A stretch of 64,000 nucleotides of DNA, taken from NCBI RefSeq assembly GCF_014842875.1, contig NZ_JACYXZ010000001.1, positions 62,001 through 126,000 of the forward strand, given 5' to 3'. Both the position numbers and the translations under genes were made by a program. The DNA is from Nocardioides donggukensis. Lineage in GTDB: Bacteria > Actinomycetota > Actinomycetes > Propionibacteriales > Nocardioidaceae. Positions 16,659 to 24,027 of this stretch are shown piece by piece. The stretch's first letter is position 1. Each line of letters starts with the position of its first letter. The notes beneath the pieces were generated by a model, which saw only the letters and a program-made list of their open reading frames with translations, ran no database searches and had not been told where the DNA came from.

Positions 16659-18413
16659 GTGAGCACCACGAAGAGTCCACCCCCGCCCACGGACCCGTCC
16701 GGACGGTCCGCACCGCCGCCGGGAACCCCGCCCAGCAGTCAGGGGGGACTGTTCTCGAGCGTCGCCCCCGGTGTCTTCTGGCCGGCCTTGGCGATCGTGC
16801 TGGTGACCTCCGGTCTGGCGATCGCCTTCCCCGAGGGCACCGGCGAGGCCCTGGCCGCCGTCCAGGGGGACGTGATCGGCGGCTTCGGCTGGTTCTACGT
16901 CCTGCTGGTGGCCGGGTTCGTCGGCTTCGCGCTCTGGATGGGCTTCAGCCGGTTCGGTGACATCACGCTCGGCCAGGACGACGAGGAGCCGGAGTTCAGC
17001 CTCCCCGCCTGGTTCTCGATGCTCTTCGCCGCGGGCATGGGCATCGGCCTGGTCTTCTGGGGGGCCGCCGAGCCGCTGACGTTCTTCACCAACCCCAAGC
17101 CGGGCGTCGAGGGCGACTCGGGCGAGCTGGCGCAGTCCGCGATGGCCCAGGTCTTCCTGCACTGGGGCTTCCACGCCTGGGCGATCTACGTCGTCGTCGG
17201 GCTCGGGCTCGCCTACGCCATCCACCGCAAGGGCCGCCCGATCTCGATCCGTTGGGCGCTCGAGCCGCTGCTCGGCGAGGAGCGGGTCCGCGGTCGGTTC
17301 GGCGACGTCATCGACGTCGTCGCGATCGTCGGCACGGTGGCCGGTGTCGCCACCTCGCTGGGCCTCGGCGTCCAGCAGATCTCGGCCGGACTGGTCAGCG
17401 TCGGCGTCTTCGACGAGGCCGGGAAGCCGCTCATGGTGGGGCTGATCATCGCCATCACCATGCTCGCCATCGTCTCGGTGGTCTCGGGCGTCGGCCGCGG
17501 CATCAAGTGGCTCTCCAACGCCAACCTGGTGCTGGCCGGAGTGTTCCTGGTGGCCCTGCTGCTGCTCGGTCCGACCCTGTTCGTGATGCGCGAGTTCGTG
17601 CAGAGCCTGGGCGTCTACCTCAGCGAGGTGCTGTCGCTGACGTTCGACACCAGCGCCTACACCGGCGAGGACGGCCAGGCCTGGCAGGCCGCGTGGACCA
17701 CATTCTACTGGGGCTGGTGGATGTCCTGGGCGCCGTTCGTCGGTGTCTTCATCGCCCGGATCTCCCGTGGCCGCACCGTGCGCGAGTTCGTGGCCGGCGT
17801 GCTCCTCGTGCCGACGTTCGTGACCTTCCTGTGGTTCGCGGTGCTGGGCGGCACGGCCATCTACACCCAGATGCAGGAGGGCCAGACGCTGCTCGAGGAG
17901 GACGGCAGCATCGTGAGCGAGAACGTGCTCTTCAACCTGCTGGAGGGCCTGCCCCTGGGCGGCCTGCTGTCGGGGATCACGATCATCCTGGTGACGATCT
18001 TCTTCGTCACCTCCTCCGACTCCGGGTCGCTGGTCGTCGACATGCTCGCCTCCGGCGGCGACGCCGACCCGCCGAAGTGGAGCCGCATCCTGTGGGCCTC
18101 CATGGAGGGGCTCGTGGCCATCGGCCTGATGCTGGCCGGCGGTCTGATCGCGCTGCAGACCGGGGCGATCCTCACCGCGCTGCCGTTCAGCCTGGTGATG
18201 ATCGGCATCTGCCTGGCGACGTACCGAGCGCTCAAGGCCGAGCACCGGCTGCTGCTGCGGGCCGAGAGCCGGCAGCGCCGCGAGGAGCTGACCCGTGAGG
18301 TGGGCGACGAGCTGACGGACAACTTCGACGACCACTTCGCCGAGCCCGTCGAGCGCACGGTCGTCGACGTCCTCGAGCGCACCGAGAGGCGCGGCCGCAA
18401 GCGCAAGCCGTAG
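16659..18413 (+). CDS. BCCT-family transporter (choline/betaine/carnitine)
   Basis: The 584-residue protein has about 12 transmembrane helices. Family hallmarks are GMGIGLVFWGAAEPLTFF (~126-143) and WTTFYWGWWMSWAPFVG (~346-362), the aromatic region around the substrate cage. A proline-rich N-terminus of ~30 residues and a charged C-terminal tail (ERRGRKRKP-type) are cytosolic; the tail is osmosensory in BetP. Compatible-solute uptake is the likely role; substrate cannot be read from sequence. A Shine-Dalgarno AGAAGGA precedes GTG 16659, and TAGGGT at 16622-16627 is a possible -10 box giving a short leader. Two strong hairpins follow the gene. Confidence 0.93.
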   Translation: MSTTKSPPPPTDPSGRSAPPPGTPPSSQGGLFSSVAPGVFWPALAIVLVTSGLAIAFPEGTGEALAAVQGDVIGGFGWFYVLLVAGFVGFALWMGFSRFGDITLGQDDEEPEFSLPAWFSMLFAAGMGIGLVFWGAAEPLTFFTNPKPGVEGDSGELAQSAMAQVFLHWGFHAWAIYVVVGLGLAYAIHRKGRPISIRWALEPLLGEERVRGRFGDVIDVVAIVGTVAGVATSLGLGVQQISAGLVSVGVFDEAGKPLMVGLIIAITMLAIVSVVSGVGRGIKWLSNANLVLAGVFLVALLLLGPTLFVMREFVQSLGVYLSEVLSLTFDTSAYTGEDGQAWQAAWTTFYWGWWMSWAPFVGVFIARISRGRTVREFVAGVLLVPTFVTFLWFAVLGGTAIYTQMQEGQTLLEEDGSIVSENVLFNLLEGLPLGGLLSGITIILVTIFFVTSSDSGSLVVDMLASGGDADPPKWSRILWASMEGLVAIGLMLAGGLIALQTGAILTALPFSLVMIGICLATYRALKAEHRLLLRAESRQRREELTREVGDELTDNFDDHFAEPVERTVVDVLERTERRGRKRKP

Positions 18414-18419
18414 GTGGGA

Positions 18420-18487
18420 CCGGGCCGACCACGGAGTCGGCCCGGCCACCTCCCGCGCGGGCCCCACCGGCAGGACCGGTGGGGCCC
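18420..18487. terminator. Pair of GC hairpins after the BCCT gene
   Basis: Hairpin one has perfect 10-bp arms (18420-18429 and 18436-18445) with loop CACGGA. Hairpin two has perfect 12-bp arms (18459-18470 and 18476-18487) with loop CAGGA. They start 7 nt after the BCCT stop codon. No U-tract follows, as is common in high-GC actinobacteria. Both should fold on either strand; the termination role is inferred. Confidence 0.65.
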
Positions 18488-18625
18488 CGCGTGCGTCCTG
18501 GCCCGGGTGCCTGTCCCGGGTGCCTGGCCCGGTGGGTGTCCCGGCGATTGGCCGGGTGGGTGGCCGGTGAGCGGTCGGCGGAGTGCGGACGGCTCGGTGG
18601 GTGGCACGGGTTAGGGTCGTTCTCC

Positions 18626-20587
18626 GTGAGCACTCTCGACGACGCCCGACCCGGCATGAACCCCGACATCCGTCCCCAGGACGACCTCTTCGGTCACGTC
18701 AACGGCACCTGGCTGGAGGAGACCGAGATCCCCGGCGACCGCTCCAGCTGGGGGCCGTTCGTGCAGCTCGCCGACACCGCCGAGGAGCAGGTCCGGGAGA
18801 TCATCCTCGACCTCGCCGAGCGGGTCCGCGCGGCCGGACCCGGTGCCGAGCTGGACGAGAACGCCCGCCGCATCGGCGACCTGTACGCCTCCTTCATGGA
18901 CACCGACGAGATCGACCGGCGCGGCCTGGCGCCGGTGCAGCCGCTGATCCAGGCCGTCGAGGGTCTGCGCGACGTCCGCGACCTGGCGGCGTTCCTGGGC
19001 GAGTTCGAGCGGGTCGGCGGGGCGGGCCTGTTCGGGTCCTACATCGCCACCGACGACAAGTTCTCCGACCGGTACCTCGTCCACCTCACCCAGGGAGGGC
19101 TCGGGCTGCCGGACGAGTCCTACTACCGCGAGGACAAGTTCGCCGAGACCCGCGAGAAGTACGTCGGCTACCTCAGCCGCCTGCTCGCCCTGGCCGACCA
19201 CCCGAGCCCCGACGAGGCGGCCGCCACTGTGCTGGCCGTCGACACCCGGCTGGCCGCCGGCCACTGGGAGCGGGCCGAGACCCGCGACGTCCAGAAGACC
19301 TACAACCTGACCACCTTCGAGGAGCTCCTCGCACTCGCTCCGGAGTTCGACTGGCACGCCTACGTGCGCAACCTCGGTGGCTCCGACGAGACCCTCTTCG
19401 AGACCTGCGTCCGGCAGCCGTCGTACTTCGCGCACCTCTCGACGGTCCTCGGCGAGGTGCCCATCGAGCAGTGGCGGGACTGGATGCTGACCCGGGTGCT
19501 GCGCTCGGCGGCGCCGTACCTCACCGACGAGTTCGTCGAGACCAACTTCGACTTCTACGGCCGCACCCTCAACGGGACGCCCGAGCTGCGGGCCCGCTGG
19601 AAGCGCGCGGTGGCCTTCGTGGAGGGCGCCGTCGGCGAGGCGGTCGGCGAGGAGTACGTCGCCCGGCACTTCCCGCCGGAGTCGAAGGCGATGATGGACG
19701 AGCTCGTGGCCAACCTGCTCGAGGCCTACCGGCAGTCGATCGCCGACCTGGACTGGATGACCGAGGCCACCAAGCAGAAGGCATACGAGAAGCTCGCGAC
19801 CTTCCGGCCGAAGATCGCCTACCCGGACACGTTCCGCGACTACTCGGCGCTCCGGGTGACCGCGGACAGCCTCATGGGCAACGTCGCGGCGGCCGCCTCG
19901 TTCGAGACCGACCGGCAGCTGGCGAAGATCGGGTCGCCGGTGGACCGCGACGAGTGGTTCATGCTGCCGCAGACCGTCAACGCCTACTACAACCCGGGCA
20001 CCAACGAGATCTGCTTCCCCGCGGGCATCCTGCAGAAGCCGTTCTTCAGCCCCGACGCCCACCCGGCGGAGAACTACGGCGGCATCGGCTCGGTCATCGG
20101 GCACGAGATCGGGCACGGGTTCGACGACCAGGGGGCGCAGTACGACGGCCACGGCAACCTCAACGACTGGTGGACCCCGGACGACAAGGCGGCCTTCGAG
20201 GTGAAGTCGAAGGCGCTGGTCGCCCAGTACGACGGCTTCTCGCCGCGCGCGCTGCCCGGGGAGCACGTCAACGGCTCGCTCACCGTCGGCGAGAACATCG
20301 GCGACCTCGGCGGCCTGACGATCGGGCACACGGCGTACCGGATCTCGCTGGGCGGTGCCCCGCTGTCGGAGGAGGACTCCCGGCGGGTCTTCCTCAGCTG
20401 GGCCTACTGCTGGCGCACCAAGCGTCGCGTCGAGCAGGAGCGGCAGTACCTCACCATCGACCCGCACTCGCCGCCGGAGTTCCGGGCGAACATCGTCCGC
20501 AACCTCGACGAGTTCCACACCGCCTTCGGCACCGCGGAGGGCGACGGCCTCTGGCTCGACCCCGCCGACCGGGTCCGCATCTGGTGA
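18626..20587 (+). CDS. M13-family (neprilysin-like) zinc endopeptidase
   Basis: The 653-residue metallopeptidase has NAYYNPGTNEICFPAGIL, the zinc motif GHEIGHGFDDQG (~491-502) and ENIGDLGGL with the third ligand Glu, plus the C-terminal RxNIVRN-type segment seen here as FRANIVRNLDEF. There is no signal peptide, so unlike eukaryotic neprilysin it appears to be cytosolic, as in many actinobacteria. Length matches bacterial PepO. GTG 18626 gives MSTLDDARPGMNPDIRPQDD; ATG 18656 would remove ten residues. It degrades oligopeptides. The gene ends five nt before an array of 32-bp-period repeats. Confidence 0.93.
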   Translation: MSTLDDARPGMNPDIRPQDDLFGHVNGTWLEETEIPGDRSSWGPFVQLADTAEEQVREIILDLAERVRAAGPGAELDENARRIGDLYASFMDTDEIDRRGLAPVQPLIQAVEGLRDVRDLAAFLGEFERVGGAGLFGSYIATDDKFSDRYLVHLTQGGLGLPDESYYREDKFAETREKYVGYLSRLLALADHPSPDEAAATVLAVDTRLAAGHWERAETRDVQKTYNLTTFEELLALAPEFDWHAYVRNLGGSDETLFETCVRQPSYFAHLSTVLGEVPIEQWRDWMLTRVLRSAAPYLTDEFVETNFDFYGRTLNGTPELRARWKRAVAFVEGAVGEAVGEEYVARHFPPESKAMMDELVANLLEAYRQSIADLDWMTEATKQKAYEKLATFRPKIAYPDTFRDYSALRVTADSLMGNVAAAASFETDRQLAKIGSPVDRDEWFMLPQTVNAYYNPGTNEICFPAGILQKPFFSPDAHPAENYGGIGSVIGHEIGHGFDDQGAQYDGHGNLNDWWTPDDKAAFEVKSKALVAQYDGFSPRALPGEHVNGSLTVGENIGDLGGLTIGHTAYRISLGGAPLSEEDSRRVFLSWAYCWRTKRRVEQERQYLTIDPHSPPEFRANIVRNLDEFHTAFGTAEGDGLWLDPADRVRIW

Positions 20588-20591
20588 CCCC

Positions 20592-20740
20592 CCGACCCGT
20601 CGCTTGTGTCGGCCCTGCACGCGCCGACCCGTCGCTTGTGTCGGGCGTGCACGCGCCGACCCGTCGCTTGTGTCGGGCCCGCGCACGCCGACCCGTCGCT
20701 TGTGTCGGGTCTGAGAGCCGCGACCCGTCGTGAGTGTCAG
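20592..20740 (+). repeat. 32-bp-period array, five copies of a 21-bp repeat (forward)
   Basis: Copies start at 20592, 20624, 20656, 20688 and 20720, exactly 32 bp apart. The first four are identical: constant left part CCGACCCGTCG, a three-base core CTT, right part GTGTCGG. The fifth is degenerate and supplies the GTG start codon of comB at 20730. The 11-nt spacers are similar but not identical (for example CCCTGCACGCG, GCGTGCACGCG). Ends can pair (CCGAC/GTCGG). Confidence 0.92.
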
Positions 20741-21476
20741 CGGGCAACGGGATGCCGGTGTCCGGTTCGCCTGGGGAGAGGCGGGCGCGCGGGCGTGCGG
20801 CGGCGACCTTGCCGTCGTGGTCGACGTGCTCTCGTTCTCGACCACGCTGACCGTGGCCGTCGAGCGAGGGATCGAGGTGTTCCCCTTCCGGTGGGCCGAT
20901 GCGCGCGCGGCGGCGTACGCGAGCGAGTGCGGGGCCGTGTTGGCCGTCGGGCGGTCCGAGGCGCGGGATGGCGAGGTCAGCCTGTCGCCGGCGTCGGTCC
21001 GGAGGGCGGTCGACGTCGACCGGCTGGTGCTGCCGAGCCCCAACGGCTCCACGATCAGCAGCGCTCTGGCCTCGTCGGGGACGACCGTCCTGGGCGGCTG
21101 CCTGCGCAATGCCGCGTCGGTGGCCCGGTCGGTCGCCGACCTGCTGGACGAGGGACGAGGCCCGCTGACCGTGGTGGCCGCAGGCGAACGGTGGCCGGAC
21201 GACTCGTTGCGGCCGGCCGACGAGGACCTCTGGGGTGCCGGCGCGATCCTGGCGGCCCTCGACGACCGCGGCGTGGGCGGCTTCGCGCAGGAGGCGCGGA
21301 CGGCCGAGCGCGCGTTCCGTTCCGTCCGGGACGAGCTCGGCCGGGCCCTGGTCGCGTGCGAGAGCGGCGCGGAGCTGATCGGCAAGGGGTACGCCGACGA
21401 CGTGGCCATCGCCGGCGAGGTCGACTCGTGCGAGGTGGTCCCGATCCTGGAGGGCGAGCGCTTCGTCCCCCGCTGA
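20730..21476 (+). CDS. comB: ComB-like 2-phosphosulfolactate phosphatase family protein
   Basis: The 248-residue product matches the ComB fold: VVVDVLSFSTTLT (~31-43) and LPSPNGSTIS (~95-104) are the conserved motifs holding the active-site Mg and phosphate. In methanogens ComB hydrolyses phosphosulfolactate for coenzyme M; actinobacteria lack that pathway as far as known, so the real substrate is uncertain. The only good start is GTG 20730, which lies inside the last degenerate copy of the upstream 21-bp repeat; no Shine-Dalgarno is seen. Further repeat copies lie downstream, so the gene is bracketed by them. Confidence 0.82.
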   Translation: MSVSGQRDAGVRFAWGEAGARACGGDLAVVVDVLSFSTTLTVAVERGIEVFPFRWADARAAAYASECGAVLAVGRSEARDGEVSLSPASVRRAVDVDRLVLPSPNGSTISSALASSGTTVLGGCLRNAASVARSVADLLDEGRGPLTVVAAGERWPDDSLRPADEDLWGAGAILAALDDRGVGGFAQEARTAERAFRSVRDELGRALVACESGAELIGKGYADDVAIAGEVDSCEVVPILEGERFVPR

Positions 21477-21502
21477 CCCCGGCTGACCCCGGCTGACCCG
21501 CG

Positions 21503-21648
21503 CCGACCCGTCGCCAGTGTCGGCCTCGGACCTGCCGACCCGTCGCTTGTGTCCTGCTCGAACCCGACAGTAACGACGGGTCGGCGGGCTGGGCGCCGAC
21601 AGTAACGACGGGTCGGCGGGCTGGGCGCCGACACAAGCGACGGGTCGG
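21503..21648. repeat. Facing 32-bp-period repeat arrays between comB and recQ
   Basis: Two forward copies (21503-21523 with core CCA; 21535-21555 with altered last two bases) are followed by three inverted copies (21564-21584, 21596-21616, 21628-21648). Within each orientation starts are exactly 32 bp apart. The first two inverted copies have core TTA when read forward; the third is a perfect consensus. Orientation flips between 21555 and 21564, in the gap between comB and recQ. Confidence 0.92.
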
Positions 21649-21738
21649 CGCACCGGAGCGACCCGGGCGGCCCGCCCGCGTCCACAGACGGCACCGGGCG
21701 CCGGGCGGCGCCGGTCCGGCCGCTGGTAGACAGAGCCC

Positions 21739-23880
21739 ATGACTGCAGCGACCCAGGACGACCCCGCCCGCGTGGCCGCCCGGGAGGCCGCCGAGCAGCA
21801 CCTCCGAGCCCTGGTCGGACGGGACGACGCCACGCTCCGCGAGGACCAGTGGACCGCGATCGAGGCGCTCGCGGTCGACCACCGCCGGGCCCTGGTCGTG
21901 CAACGCACCGGGTGGGGGAAGTCGGCCGTGTACTTCGTGGCCACGGCGTTGCTCCGCGCCCAGGGCGCCGGGCCCACCGTGATCATCTCCCCCCTGCTCG
22001 CGCTCATGCGCAACCAGATCGCCGCCGCGGACCGGGCCGGCATCCACGCCGTGACGATCAACTCCACCAACAACGAGGACTGGAGCCGGATCGAGGACTC
22101 GATCCGCGCCGGGGACGTCGACGTGCTGCTGGTGAGCCCGGAGCGGCTCAACAACCCGTCGTTCCGCGACCAGGTGCTCCCGCGGCTGGCGGCCACCGCC
22201 GGGCTCGTCGTGGTCGACGAGGCGCACTGCATCTCCGACTGGGGCCACGACTTCCGGCCGGACTACCGACGCATCCGCACCCTCCTCGGCGAGCTCCGCG
22301 AAGGCATCCCGGTGCTGGCGACCACCGCGACGGCCAACGAACGGGTGACCCGCGACGTCGCCGAGCAGCTGGTCCCGACCGGTACGGCGACTCCGGACGG
22401 GCCGGCTCGGCCGGACGGCGAGGTCGTCGTCCTGCGGGGCGAGCTCGACCGGGCCTCACTGCACCTCGCGGTGGTCCGGCTCAAGACCGCGGAGCAGCGG
22501 CTGGGCTGGCTGGCCGACCACCTCGGCGACCTCCACGGCTCCGGGATCATCTACTGCCTGACGGTCGCGCAGACCCAAGAGATCGCCGACTTCCTCCGGG
22601 CGCGCGGCCACACGGTGGCGGCGTACTCGGGCCAGACCGAGGCCGGCGAGCGCGCCGCCCTCGAGACCGACCTCGCCGAGGGGCGGGTCAAGGCACTGGT
22701 GGCCACGAGCGCCCTGGGCATGGGCTTCGACGCGACGCTCGGGTTCGTCGTGAACGTCGGGGCGCCGTCCAGCCCGGTCGCCTACTACCAGCAGGTCGGC
22801 CGCGCCGGGCGCGGCACGGACCGCGCCGACGTGGTGCTGCTGCCGGCGCGCGAGGACCGCGACATCTGGGCGTACTTCGCCTCGCTGGCCTTCCCGCCCG
22901 AGGGCCTGGTGCGGCAGGTCCTCTCGGTCCTCGACGGCGCCGACGGCGCGCTCGCCACCCCCGCCCTCGAGACGTACGTCGACCTGGGCCGCTCGCGGCT
23001 GGAGATGCTGCTGAAGGTGCTCGACGTCGACGGTGCGGTCCGCCGGGTCCAGGGCGGCTGGGTCTCGACCGGGCAGGAGTGGGCCTACGACCGGGATCGG
23101 TACGCCCGGGTCGCCGAGGCCCGTGAGCGCGAGCAGGCGGCGATGCTGGACTACCTCGGCACCGACCGGTGTCGCATGCGCTTCCTGCGGGACCAGCTCG
23201 ACGACCCGGCCAGCCAGGACTGCGGTCGCTGCGACAACTGCGGGGGTGTGAGCTTCAGCGCCGAGGTGTCGGAGTCGTCGGTGAGCCTGGCGCACGACCG
23301 GCTCAGCCGTCCCGGCGTGCCGGTGCCGCCCCGCAAGATGTGGCCGACGGCCCTGGTCAACCTCGGCATCGACCTCAAGGGCAAGATCGCGGACCCACCC
23401 AGTGAGGGGCGCGTCGTGGCCCGGCTGACCGACCTCGGCTACGGCCAGCAGCTGCGCGACCTGTTCCGCGAGGGCACGCCGGACGGGCCGGTGCCGGTGC
23501 CGCTGGTCAGGGCGGTGATCGCGGTGCTCGAGGACTGGCAGCCTCGGGCACAGGCCATCGTCCACGTCGAGTCCGCCCGTCGCCCGACCCTGGTCCGAGA
23601 CTTCGCCGACGGGCTCTCGCGGTTCCTGCGGATCCCGGTCGTGGGGCGGTACGCGATCGCGGACGCCGGCGTCGGCCCCGGGCAGGGTGCCGCGAACTCC
23701 GCGCAGCGGGTGGCGGCCGTACTGCGACGACACCGGCTCGAGGCGGAGGTGCCGGCCGGGCCGGTGCTGCTGCTCGACGACCTGGTCGGGACCGGCTGGA
23801 CCATGACGCTCGCGGCCCGGGCGCTCCGCGAGGCCGGCGCGAGCGACGTACATCCGCTCGCGCTGGGCAGCACCGGCTGA
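21739..23880 (+). CDS. RecQ-family DNA helicase fused to a phosphoribosyltransferase-like domain
   Basis: The 713-residue protein has a superfamily-2 helicase core: QRTGWGKSAV (Walker A, ~55-64), ISPLLALMRNQI, VVDEAHCISDWGHDFRPDY (~158-176, the RecQ-specific DEAH plus aromatic loop), and QVGRAGRG (motif VI). A four-cysteine zinc site follows (CRMRFLRDQL ... DCGRCDNCGG, ~475-500). The last ~150 residues end with LLLDDLVGTGWTM (~675-687), the PRPP-binding loop of ComF-like phosphoribosyltransferases; no HRDC domain is seen. It probably acts in DNA repair. TAGACA (21727-21732) ends 6 nt before ATG 21739. Repeat arrays flank both ends. Confidence 0.9.
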   Translation: MTAATQDDPARVAAREAAEQHLRALVGRDDATLREDQWTAIEALAVDHRRALVVQRTGWGKSAVYFVATALLRAQGAGPTVIISPLLALMRNQIAAADRAGIHAVTINSTNNEDWSRIEDSIRAGDVDVLLVSPERLNNPSFRDQVLPRLAATAGLVVVDEAHCISDWGHDFRPDYRRIRTLLGELREGIPVLATTATANERVTRDVAEQLVPTGTATPDGPARPDGEVVVLRGELDRASLHLAVVRLKTAEQRLGWLADHLGDLHGSGIIYCLTVAQTQEIADFLRARGHTVAAYSGQTEAGERAALETDLAEGRVKALVATSALGMGFDATLGFVVNVGAPSSPVAYYQQVGRAGRGTDRADVVLLPAREDRDIWAYFASLAFPPEGLVRQVLSVLDGADGALATPALETYVDLGRSRLEMLLKVLDVDGAVRRVQGGWVSTGQEWAYDRDRYARVAEAREREQAAMLDYLGTDRCRMRFLRDQLDDPASQDCGRCDNCGGVSFSAEVSESSVSLAHDRLSRPGVPVPPRKMWPTALVNLGIDLKGKIADPPSEGRVVARLTDLGYGQQLRDLFREGTPDGPVPVPLVRAVIAVLEDWQPRAQAIVHVESARRPTLVRDFADGLSRFLRIPVVGRYAIADAGVGPGQGAANSAQRVAAVLRRHRLEAEVPAGPVLLLDDLVGTGWTMTLAARALREAGASDVHPLALGSTG

Positions 23881-23897
23881 GACCCGGAGCCGTCAGG

Positions 23898-23982
23898 CCG
23901 ACACAAGCGACGGGTCGGCGGTCTGGGGGCCGACACAAGCGACGGGTCGGCGGTCTGGGGGCCGACACAAGCGACGGGTCGG
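23898..23982 (-). repeat. Three inverted copies of the 21-bp repeat after recQ
   Basis: Perfect copies in reverse orientation start at 23898, 23930 and 23962, again a 32-bp period, with identical 11-nt spacers CGGTCTGGGGG. They begin 18 nt after the recQ stop. Identical spacers here and in the array before recQ, but different spacers elsewhere, suggest local tandem amplification of single founder copies. Confidence 0.92.
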
Positions 23983-24027
23983 CGGTGAGGCGGCGTACCC
24001 CGGGCGGGGCTGGGTCGTTGTGTCCAC

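Noticed and set aside
20592..23982. CRISPR array(s)
   Set aside because: Repeats are 21 bp but spacers only 11 nt and often identical or near-identical; orientation flips and no cas genes are present.
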